Shown here: positions 19,163 through 28,846 of the stretch, piece after piece | How the letters are laid out: each line of letters opens with the position of its first letter | Position numbering within the stretch: position 1 is the first letter of the stretch | Source: Sulfuricurvum sp. | GTDB lineage: Bacteria > Campylobacterota > Campylobacteria > Campylobacterales > Sulfurimonadaceae | Assembly (NCBI GenBank): GCA_030696775.1 | Contig: JAUYRN010000027.1 | Span: 1-64,000, forward strand | Length of the DNA: 64,000 nt | Direction of reading: 5' to 3' | Program-made: the position numbers and the translations under genes | The notes under the pieces: model-generated | What the model was told of the DNA's origin: nothing | Database searches by the model: none | What the model saw: the letters and a program-made list of their open reading frames with translations, nothing else

Positions 19163-20221
19163 ATGTTCGATTACGAAACGTTAAAACCATGGTTATTTAA
19201 ATTTCAACCTGAAACGGCTCACACGCTAGGGGAACTGGTATTACGAGGGGCAGGATACTGTACTCCTTTGTTGAATCCAATGATTGCCAGAAACTTTATT
19301 TCTCACCCTTCTCTGACTCAAGAACTTTTTGGACGAACATTCCTTAATCCTGTTGGTTTAGCGGCTGGATTTGATAAGAATGCCACGATGATTCCAGCAT
19401 CTCTTGCTTTAGGCTTTGGATACAGTGAAATCGGTACTCTTACTCCTAAGCCTCAAGAGGGGAATCCACGCCCTCGCCTTTGGAGACATATCGAAGAAGA
19501 ATCAATCCAAAACGCCATGGGTTTTAATAACGATGGACTGTTTCGTATCAACCACCGTCTCAAAAATATTTATCCTTTTAGCGCTCCCATCGGTGTCAAT
19601 ATCGGCAAAAATAAAACAACGTCCGAAGAAAATGCTCTAAAAGATTACACCACGCTTATCAAAGCATTGCATGAGTACGCTGACTACATGGTGATTAATA
19701 TCTCTTCACCTAATACGCCGGGACTTCGTGACTTACAGAATGAAGCCTTTATTTCTCAACTTTTTGGAGAGGCTAAAGCCATCACGTCCAAACCGATTTT
19801 GCTCAAAATTGCCCCCGATATGTCCGAAGACCAAGCCGTCAGTCTATGTGCTCATGCAGTTGAAAGTGGTGCGGATGGGATCATTGCCACCAATACTACG
19901 ATTGACTACTCACTCGTAAGTGATCCTGAAGAGATTGGTGGATTGAGCGGAGAAGTCTTAAGAGAACGCAGTTTTTATATTTTTGACGCCATTGCACGAG
20001 AACTTTTTGGCAAAGCCACTCTTATCAGTGTAGGCGGTATCAGTACACCAGAAGAAGCTTATCGTCGAATCCGTGCAGGGGCGTCATTGATTCAGCTTTA
20101 CACCTCGTTGATTTTCAAAGGGCCTGAAGTGGTTGAAGAGATCAACAACGGTCTTATTGCCCTTATCGCAAACGATGGTTACTCATCAATCTCAGAAGCT
20201 ATAGGTGCTGATCGAGCATGA
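19163..20221 (+). CDS. pyrD: Dihydroorotate dehydrogenase (quinone, class 2)
   Basis: NPVGLAAGFDKNA, GTLTPKPQEGNPRPRLWR, NISSPNTPGLRDLQ, ISVGGISTPEEAYRRIRAGASLIQLYTS. Start adjusted to the ATG with upstream AGGGG. Confidence 0.95.
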   Translation: MFDYETLKPWLFKFQPETAHTLGELVLRGAGYCTPLLNPMIARNFISHPSLTQELFGRTFLNPVGLAAGFDKNATMIPASLALGFGYSEIGTLTPKPQEGNPRPRLWRHIEEESIQNAMGFNNDGLFRINHRLKNIYPFSAPIGVNIGKNKTTSEENALKDYTTLIKALHEYADYMVINISSPNTPGLRDLQNEAFISQLFGEAKAITSKPILLKIAPDMSEDQAVSLCAHAVESGADGIIATNTTIDYSLVSDPEEIGGLSGEVLRERSFYIFDAIARELFGKATLISVGGISTPEEAYRRIRAGASLIQLYTSLIFKGPEVVEEINNGLIALIANDGYSSISEAIGADRA

Positions 20222-21519
20222 AATCGCTCACTGTATTATTTTTTACACTAGGAACCCTTATGGCCTCATCATTGCCTCACTATGAAACGAAAACACTGAC
20301 AAATGGATTGCAAGTCGTCGCTATTCCAATGGAAAACAACTCAAATGTTATTTCAACCGATATTTTTTACAAAGTAGGAAGCCGCAACGAAGTAATGGGT
20401 AAAAGTGGGATTGCTCACATGCTCGAGCATATGAATTTCAAATCCACCAAAAACCTCAAAGCAGGTGAATTTGACGAAGAGGTCAAAAGTATTGGCGGCA
20501 TGAACAATGCTTCCACCGGATTTGATCACACTCACTATTACATCAAATCCAGCAGCGAAAATATGGAAAAGTCTATGACTCTTTTCGCGGAATTAATGCA
20601 GAATCTAAATCTAAAAGATGAAGAATTTCAGCCAGAGCGTAACGTTGTTGCCGAAGAGCGTCGCTGGAGAACAGATAATAATCCGATGGGATACTTGTAT
20701 TTTCGACTCTTTAACAGTGCCTACGTCTATCACCCGTATCATTGGACACCGATCGGATTTATGAATGACATTCAAACATGGACCTTAGAAGACATTCAGA
20801 AATTTCATGCGACCTATTACCAGCCAAAAAATGCAATTTTAGTCGTAACAGGCGATATTAAAGCAGCCAATGTTTTTGAAGAGGCAGAGAAACATTTCAG
20901 TGCCATTATCAATACGATTGATATCCCAAGCGTCAAGACAATTGAACCCGATCAAGACGGTGCACGACGAGTCGAAGTGCACAAAGAGAGCGAAGTAGAG
21001 ATGATTGCTATTTCATTCCCAATTCCTAACTTTCAACATGCTGATCAACCTAAACTTTCAGCGATCAGCGAGTTGCTAAGCTCCGGTAAAAGCTCACGAT
21101 TGTACCGTACACTCGTAGATGAAAAACGACTGGTCAACCAAATCCATGCCTATAATATGGAGACCATTGATCCGGGTGTATTTTTATTTTTAGCGATTGC
21201 CAACAAAGGGGTAACGGCTGAAAAAATCGAAAAAGAAATTTGGAAAGAGATAGCAAAACTTCAAAAAAACGGGGTAAAACAAAGTGAACTGGATAAAATC
21301 AAAATCAGTACAAAATCTGATTTTATTTATTCACTTGAAAGTTCTACTTCCGTAGCAGAACTTTTTGGAGGCTACTTGGCACGTGGTGATTTAGCGCCAC
21401 TAGAGCGTTATGAAACTGCTATCAATGCACTTACGTCCAAAGATATTCAAGAGATGGCAAAGCACTATTTTAATCCTGCTGCATCAACAACCCTTATTTT
21501 ACGAAAAGGTGAAAAATGA
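20218..21519 (+). CDS. M16-family zinc peptidase
   Basis: Inverted zinc motif HMLEH (HxxEH); signal-like N-terminus. Confidence 0.92.
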   Translation: MKSLTVLFFTLGTLMASSLPHYETKTLTNGLQVVAIPMENNSNVISTDIFYKVGSRNEVMGKSGIAHMLEHMNFKSTKNLKAGEFDEEVKSIGGMNNASTGFDHTHYYIKSSSENMEKSMTLFAELMQNLNLKDEEFQPERNVVAEERRWRTDNNPMGYLYFRLFNSAYVYHPYHWTPIGFMNDIQTWTLEDIQKFHATYYQPKNAILVVTGDIKAANVFEEAEKHFSAIINTIDIPSVKTIEPDQDGARRVEVHKESEVEMIAISFPIPNFQHADQPKLSAISELLSSGKSSRLYRTLVDEKRLVNQIHAYNMETIDPGVFLFLAIANKGVTAEKIEKEIWKEIAKLQKNGVKQSELDKIKISTKSDFIYSLESSTSVAELFGGYLARGDLAPLERYETAINALTSKDIQEMAKHYFNPAASTTLILRKGEK

Positions 21520-22409
21520 ACATCGTAACCGGTTCAACAACCGCACTCATAACGCCATTTAAAAATGGAAAACTTGACGAGCAAAAATATGCCCAGCTCG
21601 TTCAAAGACAAATAAATAATGGTATCGATGCCGTTTGTCCTGTCGGAACAACTGGCGAAAGCGCAACACTGACCTATGACGAAGACAGACGATGTATGGA
21701 GATTGCCGTCGAAGTCTGTCGTGGAACGGGCACAAAAGTTTTAGCCGGCGCTGGTAGTAACTCCACAGCAGAAGCAATTGAAGCTGCAAAAATGGCTCAA
21801 ATGTGTGGTGTTGATGCCATCTTTTCGGTTGCTCCTTATTACAATAAACCTTCACAAGAGGGTCTATATCAGCACTACAAAGCCATTGCACTCTCTGTTC
21901 CTGAAGTTCCGTTTATGCTGTACAACGTCCCTGGACGAACCGTGGTTGATATCAGCGCCGATACCGTTATACGACTCTTTGATGATGTGGAAAACATTTA
22001 CGGTATCAAAGAAGCAACCGGAAGCATTGAACGCACCATCGAGCTGCTTTCACGACGACCAGAACTCAAAGTATTTTCAGGAGATGATGCGATTGATTAC
22101 GCAATACTCGCCTGCGGAGGTGCAGGTATCACCTCAGTAACGTCCAACCTCTTGCCTGACTTGAAAAGTCAGTTGGTTGCCAAAGCCTTGGCTGGTGATT
22201 TTAGTGGCTCAAAAGCAATAAATGACATACTTTATCCGATGAATAAAGTCCTCTTTTTGGAATCGAATCCTGTTATGATAAAAGCCGCCATGTACATTGC
22301 AGGTCTCATCGATACATTAGAATACCGATTACCGCTTGTAACCCCAAGCAACGATAATTTAAAACGACTTGAAGAAGTTATGAAAAACTACACCATCACA
22401 GGAGCATAA
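21516..22409 (+). CDS. dapA: 4-hydroxy-tetrahydrodipicolinate synthase
   Basis: TALITPFKNGKLD, GTTGESATLTYDE, YNVPGRTVVDIS, IKEATGS. Confidence 0.96.
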   Translation: MNIVTGSTTALITPFKNGKLDEQKYAQLVQRQINNGIDAVCPVGTTGESATLTYDEDRRCMEIAVEVCRGTGTKVLAGAGSNSTAEAIEAAKMAQMCGVDAIFSVAPYYNKPSQEGLYQHYKAIALSVPEVPFMLYNVPGRTVVDISADTVIRLFDDVENIYGIKEATGSIERTIELLSRRPELKVFSGDDAIDYAILACGGAGITSVTSNLLPDLKSQLVAKALAGDFSGSKAINDILYPMNKVLFLESNPVMIKAAMYIAGLIDTLEYRLPLVTPSNDNLKRLEEVMKNYTITGA

Positions 22410-22412
22410 AAT

Positions 22413-23189
22413 ATGACGAATATGAAAGGCAAAACACTGGTTATCACTGGAGCCACAAAAGGTATCGGTCAAGCAATCGCTGAAAAATTTGCACAAAATG
22501 GTGTGAATATCGCATTTACGTACAATAGCAATGCAGAAGTAGCCGGTGTCCTAGTACAAGAGCTCGAAGCAAAATATGGGATCAAAGCACGTGCTTATCC
22601 TCTCAATATTTTGGAAACAGACGAGTTTAAACCTCTTTTTGAAGCCATTGATGCTGATTTCGATCGTGTAGACTTTTTTGTCAGTAATGCAATGATTTAT
22701 GGTCGTCCTGTCGTTGGCGGATATGGTAAATTTATGCGTCTCAAACCACGCGGTCTGAACAATATCTACACCGCAACCGTAAACGCTTTTGTCGTAGGTA
22801 CGCAAGAAGCGGCTAAACGAATGGAAAAAGTTGGCGGCGGAGCAGTCGTCACTATGTCAAGTACGGGCAATCTCATCTACATCGAAAACTATGCAGGTCA
22901 TGGAACCAACAAAGCAGCCGTTGAAGCAATGAGCCGCTATGCAGCAGTGGAGCTTGGAGAGATGAATATTCGTGTTAATGCCGTTTCAGGCGGTCCAATC
23001 GATACCGATGCCCTCAAAGCTTTCACCAACTACGAAGAAGTAAAAGCTGAAACCATCAGACGTTCGGCAATGAACCGTATGGGTTCTCCCAATGATATTG
23101 CCGGTGCTGTTTATTTTCTTTGTACTGAAGAAGCAAGCTGGATTACAGGTCAAACAATCGTTGTTGATGGTGGAACTACGTTTAGATAA
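22413..23189 (+). CDS. SDR-family oxidoreductase (enoyl-ACP reductase-like)
   Basis: VITGATKGIGQAIAEKFAQNG, C-terminal GQTIVVDGGTTF. Confidence 0.88.
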   Translation: MTNMKGKTLVITGATKGIGQAIAEKFAQNGVNIAFTYNSNAEVAGVLVQELEAKYGIKARAYPLNILETDEFKPLFEAIDADFDRVDFFVSNAMIYGRPVVGGYGKFMRLKPRGLNNIYTATVNAFVVGTQEAAKRMEKVGGGAVVTMSSTGNLIYIENYAGHGTNKAAVEAMSRYAAVELGEMNIRVNAVSGGPIDTDALKAFTNYEEVKAETIRRSAMNRMGSPNDIAGAVYFLCTEEASWITGQTIVVDGGTTFR

Positions 23190-23196
23190 TTTATAC

Positions 23197-23220
23197 GCCA
23201 TCGGAACTCGTCCCGATAGC
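23197..23220. repeat. Imperfect hairpin GCCATCGG-AACTCGTC-CCGATAGC downstream of the SDR gene
   Basis: Direct reading: 7 of 8 stem pairs, 8-nt loop, no U-tract. Confidence 0.45.
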
Positions 23221-23255
23221 TACGTTAACACTGTGTTTTACCCAAAGGGGGAACA

Positions 23256-23330
23256 ATGTCTACAGTAGAAAGCTCACGGCGCTTGCGCCTCTCTATAAAA
23301 TCATACACATATTGGAAACTTAGTGTTTAA
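23256..23330 (+). CDS. Candidate 24-aa leader ORF (MSTVESSRRLRLSIKSYTYWKLSV) overlapping the GTG start of pgsA
   Basis: AAGGGGG Shine-Dalgarno about 6 nt upstream of ATG; TAA stop overlaps the pgsA GTG at 23323. Confidence 0.45.
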   Translation: MSTVESSRRLRLSIKSYTYWKLSV

Positions 23331-23871
23331 TATCCCTAATACTTTAGCATTTTCGCGCTTCCTAATCGCTCCGGTGATGTTTTGGATTATTCTTAATCCA
23401 CAACTTTTTACCGATCAGGGTTACCACATATCGTGGAGTTACTATACAGCTGCATTGTTATTTGTCATTGCCAGTGTTACCGATTTTTTTGATGGGTACA
23501 TTGCTCGTGAACTGGATCAAATTACCATCGTCGGGCAAATACTTGATCCTCTTGCGGATAAGATGCTCACTCTAGCTGCTTTTTTAGGGCTGATGATGAG
23601 CGGTGAGGCGTCCGCGTGGGCAATTTATCTCATTATCGTACGTGAACTTTTTATTACAAGTCTTCGAACACTTTCAATCTCCATCGGAATCGATGTCAGC
23701 GCCTCTCTTATGGGTAAAATTAAAACAGTGATGCAAATGATTGCTATCGGCTTTTTATTGATGCATTGGCAGGGTGGAGTTTACCTATTATGGGTGGCAG
23801 TCGCGATTACGCTCTACTCTGGCGGTGAATATCTAGTAGGATTTTCAAAAGCTTATAAGGAGAAAAAATGA
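23323..23871 (+). CDS. pgsA: CDP-diacylglycerol--glycerol-3-phosphate 3-phosphatidyltransferase
   Basis: CDP-alcohol phosphatidyltransferase motif SVTDFFDGYIARELDQITIVGQILDPLADKM. Confidence 0.93.
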   Translation: MFNIPNTLAFSRFLIAPVMFWIILNPQLFTDQGYHISWSYYTAALLFVIASVTDFFDGYIARELDQITIVGQILDPLADKMLTLAAFLGLMMSGEASAWAIYLIIVRELFITSLRTLSISIGIDVSASLMGKIKTVMQMIAIGFLLMHWQGGVYLLWVAVAITLYSGGEYLVGFSKAYKEKK

Positions 23872-24920
23872 GTTGGATGATTGCATTCCTAGTTTTATCC
23901 CTTCTTATTTTTCTCCACGAGCTAGGTCACTACAGTGCCGCACGCTATTTTGGTGTCTATGTCGAAGTATTCAGTATCGGATTTGGAAAAAAACTCGGTT
24001 CTTTTAAAGCTTTTGGAACTCAATGGCAATTTTCAGCTATTCCTCTAGGCGGCTACGTAAAAATGAAAGGGCAAGACGACCTTGACCCTACTGCACTCAG
24101 TAGTGACAATGATAGCTATAATTCTAAAAAGCCTTGGCAGAGGATTATTATCCTCCTCTCAGGTCCTATGGCAAATTTCCTTACTGCATGGATACTTTTT
24201 TACGCCATTGCAATCGGCGGACCACAAGCACTTTCCCCTGTTATTGGAATGGTTGCCAAAGATTCTCCCGCACAAATGGCAGGAATACAAAGCAATGATA
24301 AAATCATCTCCATCAATGGCACTACAATTACCCAATGGAATGAGCTCTCAGATGCGATCAAAACATCAACGGGGACTCTGACGTTAGCCGTTGAGCGCAA
24401 TGAAACACAACTTTTCATCCCCCTTACCCCTCGTATCACGGAAGCAACCAATATTTTCAAAGAAAAAATTCAACAACGCATGGTGGGGATCGCCCCATCG
24501 GGCGTGACGCATACCCTTGATCTTAGTTTCATCGAGACTCTGACCTATGCCTCTACTCAAACCTATGAGACCTCTTTTATCATTTTTCAAAGTGTACAAA
24601 AGCTTCTTACCGGGGTTGTACCCGCCAAAGAAGTAGGAGGAGTGGTAAGCATCGTTCAAATCACAGCAGATGCTACAGCATATGGATGGATGAGTCTCTT
24701 TTTCTTTGCTGCTCTAATCTCAGTCAACCTTGGAGTGCTTAATCTCCTCCCCATACCTGCTTTGGATGGAGGTCATATAGTCTTTAATCTTTATGAAATG
24801 ATTCGTCGCAAAGCACCGAGTGAAGCAGTAATTACAAACCTCACTATTGGTGGATGGGTACTCCTTCTTGGGCTCATGACTCTAGGACTTTATAATGATA
24901 TTTCAAGGCTTATACAATGA
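23868..24920 (+). CDS. rseP: RseP-like M50 site-2 protease
   Basis: FLHELGHYSAARYFGV (HExxH), PDZ region, NLLPIPALDGGHI. Confidence 0.93.
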   Translation: MSWMIAFLVLSLLIFLHELGHYSAARYFGVYVEVFSIGFGKKLGSFKAFGTQWQFSAIPLGGYVKMKGQDDLDPTALSSDNDSYNSKKPWQRIIILLSGPMANFLTAWILFYAIAIGGPQALSPVIGMVAKDSPAQMAGIQSNDKIISINGTTITQWNELSDAIKTSTGTLTLAVERNETQLFIPLTPRITEATNIFKEKIQQRMVGIAPSGVTHTLDLSFIETLTYASTQTYETSFIIFQSVQKLLTGVVPAKEVGGVVSIVQITADATAYGWMSLFFFAALISVNLGVLNLLPIPALDGGHIVFNLYEMIRRKAPSEAVITNLTIGGWVLLLGLMTLGLYNDISRLIQ

Positions 24921-25588
24921 CTTCTTTAGAGCAAAAACTTCACTTTGACACTATCATTGACCGTATTGAAAAAGCACGATTACGTGTCAGTGATCACCAT
25001 ATTGTTAAAATTGTAGCCGCAAGTAAATATGTGGGCGAGAATGAGATACGCTCACTTTACAATATTGGGCATCGAGCATTTGGGGAAAATAAAGTCCAAG
25101 ATATGAAATTAAAAGTGGATGCTCTCGAAGATCTACCTCTTGAGTGGCATTTCATCGGAACGCTCCAAAAAAATAAGATCAATCAACTTATTAGTCTCAA
25201 TCCTTATATGATTCACTCTATCGATTCACTTGATCTAGCCTACGCACTCAATGAGCGCCTCATACGTGAAGGAAAAACACTTCGAGCACTTGTGCAAGTT
25301 AATTCTGCCTACGAAGAGAGTAAATCCGGTTTTCATCCGGATGAATTTACCGATGCGTACTCTCAAATAGCCTCCGAATGTCCAAATCTTCAGCTCATGG
25401 GAATCATGAGTATTGGTGCACACAGCGATGAAATAAATGTCATCCAAAAAAGCTTTGAAATCACCCATTTATTGTTTGAAAAAATTCCCAATGCAGCAGT
25501 CTGCTCGATGGGAATGAGTAGTGACTTTGAACTTGCTATAGCGTGTGGCTCTAATCTAGTTAGACTGGGTTCAATCCTTTTTAAATAG
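24917..25588 (+). CDS. YggS-family PLP homeostasis protein
   Basis: VAASKYVGENEIRSLYNIGHRAFGENKVQD, LEWHFIGTLQKNKI, SMGMSSDFELAIACGSNLVRLGS. Confidence 0.93.
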   Translation: MTSLEQKLHFDTIIDRIEKARLRVSDHHIVKIVAASKYVGENEIRSLYNIGHRAFGENKVQDMKLKVDALEDLPLEWHFIGTLQKNKINQLISLNPYMIHSIDSLDLAYALNERLIREGKTLRALVQVNSAYEESKSGFHPDEFTDAYSQIASECPNLQLMGIMSIGAHSDEINVIQKSFEITHLLFEKIPNAAVCSMGMSSDFELAIACGSNLVRLGSILFK

Positions 25589-25670
25589 CGATAGTTTTTT
25601 AAGTGCTTATAAAAAAATATGATACTTTTATGATACAATGATTGTTATTGAATTGTGGATGGAGTGACTT

Positions 25671-27866
25671 TTGAACAAGATTCGAATACGAGCAACATTA
25701 TTCGCGATGGGAATTGTTCTTGCCCTTGTTTCTTATTTTGTTTACTCTATCTTCCAAGATAAAAAACGTGTTTTGGAAGAAAAAACTCACTCTCACCGTG
25801 AACTTCTCAAAAATGCATTTGAACTCTCTATGCTCGATACCGAAAAAGGACTTAATCACTACGCTTGTAAAATGCTTAGTGACCATCGTATTGTCGATGC
25901 GTTTGAAGCGGGAGATCGTGACGAGCTTTATGCTCTTGCTACCCCCTATTTCGACGAAGCTCACAAGCTTGGTGAAGCGGATTTAACAGGTTTTATCAAA
26001 GCTGATGGTCACCATTTTCTTCGATTACAAGATCCAAAAAAATTTGGCGATAACATATCCAAGAAACGACCCATCATCGCGCAGGCAATCCAATCACGCC
26101 GTCCACTCACCTCTCTTGATGTAACTCTTTACAATATTTCCGTTGTAAGTATTATTCCTATCTTTAAAGAAGGACGTTTTCTTGGAATCATTCAAGTTGC
26201 ATCGAATATTAATAAAATACAAAATCGTCTCAATGCCCATTCAGGGATAAAATCAGCACTGGCTTTTGATACTAAAATTCTTCACACTGTTCTACCCACA
26301 GCAACGAAGCTTAAACACTACAAAAATTACTCGATTATTTCTTCCAATCATCCTATCTTTGAAAATTTACCTAAAGATTATGCTTTTGACTACTCAATAC
26401 GATATACAACAGAAGAGACCACCTACATCATTGCTTCTAGAGAATTACGTACCTATACCAACAAGCCCTTGGCTCGGATGATTTGTGCTCTTGATATTAC
26501 CCAAGATGAAGTTGCGTATAATCGTGAAATAAGAAATTTACTTCTTGTCAGCGCAGTAATGGTCCTTGCACTGGGAGGAATTTTACACATTGGGTTTAAA
26601 ACACTCATACGACGAATAAACCGTAAATCTGCAAAACTTAATGAACAACTTCGACAACAACTCTATACAGATTCACTCACACAATTGCCAAATCGAAAAG
26701 CCTTGATTGAAAACATTCATGACCAAAAACATCTTGGTATCCTGCTTATAAATATTGACAATTTTAAAGAGATTAATGATTTATACGGACATGGTATAGG
26801 CGATAAACTTTTAGAATCGGTTGGAGAGTCCATCCAAAAAATAGCAGTCATTTATACCCTTGCACTCTATAAAATGCCAGCAGATGAATACGCCTTGTTA
26901 CTTAGTGATAAGCTCAATACTGATGCATTTGACAAAATGTGTCACACAATTCTTCATTCTCTTAACGAAACTTATTATGAAATTGACGGGATTACTATTT
27001 TGGCAACCGTTAGTATTGGTGCCGACTTCTGCCTTGACCTACACTGCGACTTAATTGGCCGCGCTGATATGGCGCTCAAGACAGCTAAAAAGCAGAGCCT
27101 GTCCTTTTTAAAATACAATGAATCACTTCTTATCAAAGAGGAGTATCTCAATAATATTTTATGGAGCAAAAAGCTGAAAGATGCCATTGATTCTGAACGT
27201 TTTGTTCTTTACTATCAAGGTGTTCATAACGCCTCAACCCAAGAAATCTACGAATATGAAGCTCTAATACGTCTTATCGATACCGATGGCTCTATCATCC
27301 CTCCAAATACTTTTTTAGAGATCGCTAAAAAATCTCGCCTTTACCCTCATATTACAGACTTTGTAATCCGAACTATTTTTCAACAGCTTCGCACAACTCC
27401 CCATAGCTACTCCATCAACCTTTCTATTGCAGACATTCTAAACTTGGAAATGAAAACAATGCTCTATTCACTTTTAAGTGAATTTGATGTCGGGAACAGA
27501 CTTATTTTTGAAATTTTAGAAAGTGAAGGAATTGAAAATCATACTGAAGTGACAGACTTTATCACTCATGTTAAAGCATTTGGATGTCGCATTGCCATCG
27601 ATGATTTCGGAACAGGATACTCCAACTTTGCTCACATATTACGATTGAATGTTGACTTCATCAAAATTGATGCATCCCTCATTAAAAATCTTGATGTGGA
27701 TCTCAGTGCACAGGATATTGTTCGTACCATTGTTGAATTTGCTCATCGACTTAACATTAAAACTGTTGCTGAGTTTGTCCATTCTAAAGATGTTTATGAT
27801 GAATGCCAAGATTTAGGAATTGATTATTTACAAGGATATTATTTAAGTGAGCCAAAACCACTTTAA
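25671..27866 (+). CDS. Cache-like sensor with degenerate GGDEF and apparently intact EAL domain (c-di-GMP phosphodiesterase candidate)
   Basis: Two TMs flanking a dCache-like region; PADEY in place of GGDEF; EALIR, IDDFGTGYSNF, FIKIDASLIKN, VAEFVHS. Confidence 0.9.
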   Translation: MNKIRIRATLFAMGIVLALVSYFVYSIFQDKKRVLEEKTHSHRELLKNAFELSMLDTEKGLNHYACKMLSDHRIVDAFEAGDRDELYALATPYFDEAHKLGEADLTGFIKADGHHFLRLQDPKKFGDNISKKRPIIAQAIQSRRPLTSLDVTLYNISVVSIIPIFKEGRFLGIIQVASNINKIQNRLNAHSGIKSALAFDTKILHTVLPTATKLKHYKNYSIISSNHPIFENLPKDYAFDYSIRYTTEETTYIIASRELRTYTNKPLARMICALDITQDEVAYNREIRNLLLVSAVMVLALGGILHIGFKTLIRRINRKSAKLNEQLRQQLYTDSLTQLPNRKALIENIHDQKHLGILLINIDNFKEINDLYGHGIGDKLLESVGESIQKIAVIYTLALYKMPADEYALLLSDKLNTDAFDKMCHTILHSLNETYYEIDGITILATVSIGADFCLDLHCDLIGRADMALKTAKKQSLSFLKYNESLLIKEEYLNNILWSKKLKDAIDSERFVLYYQGVHNASTQEIYEYEALIRLIDTDGSIIPPNTFLEIAKKSRLYPHITDFVIRTIFQQLRTTPHSYSINLSIADILNLEMKTMLYSLLSEFDVGNRLIFEILESEGIENHTEVTDFITHVKAFGCRIAIDDFGTGYSNFAHILRLNVDFIKIDASLIKNLDVDLSAQDIVRTIVEFAHRLNIKTVAEFVHSKDVYDECQDLGIDYLQGYYLSEPKPL

Positions 27867-28846
27867 GCAAGTGTAATAACGAATCCTTTTTCTTCTCCCT
27901 CAAAAAGAGCTATATTGCCTCCATGAGCTTTTGAAATCTCTTTTGAAAGAACCAATCCCAATCCATTACCTCGCTCTTTAGTACTTTTAAACGCCTCAAA
28001 AAGCCATTTTTCATTCTCTATCGGAATGCCTGAATCCGTAATCACAAAGTGATGTTTTTCCTGTGCATACGAGTAAGTCATAACAACTTGACCCTCTTCT
28101 TCATCATCCAGTTCAATCGCATCAATCGCATTAAAAACAAAATTACTAAACAGCATCACTAAAAGATCCAAATCTCCACTAAGCTCAAAATTCTCTTCAG
28201 GAAATACAAACTCAATTTTTTTAGCATAACTGTAATAGCCAATGGCATGATGAAGTTCGCGAGCAATGCTTTCCCATGACAAAACGCTTTTCTGCGCCTG
28301 TACCCCTTTAGAAAACATCAAGGTAGCTTTGATAATTCGCTCGATACGATAGAGTGACTTTTGTATTTCAGTGACTATTGGCTTGTTTTCGTCTTGAACT
28401 CTTTTCATCAACGTCGAAGTGAGCAAGGCAATAGCACCGATAGGATTGCGAATCTCATGAGAGAGATGTGCCGCCATCTGTCCCATAGTTGCAAGGTTTT
28501 CTTTTCGCTTTTGTTCTGTTATATCGGTTGCGCTTAGGAGATGCTTCTCATTATGATGGGCAGATTTGATGAGATAGGAACGCTCATCAAAATTCACTTC
28601 ATAGTCTTCTTCACCGTATCTCAATATATCAAACAGCTGTTCAAGGACTTTTGCTTGAGAATTTTGTAAAAAAATCTTTCCGTCTTCTTCCACAATCCAA
28701 ATCGCATTGGGTAAAAATTCTATTACCTGCTCTATGGTTAGCTGAAGATGATTGTAAGAGTGACGTAATGCCACATACTCCTCTTCAACCCGATACGTTT
28801 GATCAATAAGCGCTTTGAGTTCTTCGGGAGAAACCATCTCAGCCAT
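27863..28846 (-). CDS. Sensor histidine kinase, FlgS-like
   Basis: H-box AAHLSHEIRNPIGAI, N-box NFVFNAIDAIE, GNGLGLVLSKEI; no TM; architecture resembles epsilonproteobacterial FlgS. Confidence 0.82.
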   Translation of the reverse strand: MAEMVSPEELKALIDQTYRVEEEYVALRHSYNHLQLTIEQVIEFLPNAIWIVEEDGKIFLQNSQAKVLEQLFDILRYGEEDYEVNFDERSYLIKSAHHNEKHLLSATDITEQKRKENLATMGQMAAHLSHEIRNPIGAIALLTSTLMKRVQDENKPIVTEIQKSLYRIERIIKATLMFSKGVQAQKSVLSWESIARELHHAIGYYSYAKKIEFVFPEENFELSGDLDLLVMLFSNFVFNAIDAIELDDEEEGQVVMTYSYAQEKHHFVITDSGIPIENEKWLFEAFKSTKERGNGLGLVLSKEISKAHGGNIALFEGEEKGFVITLA

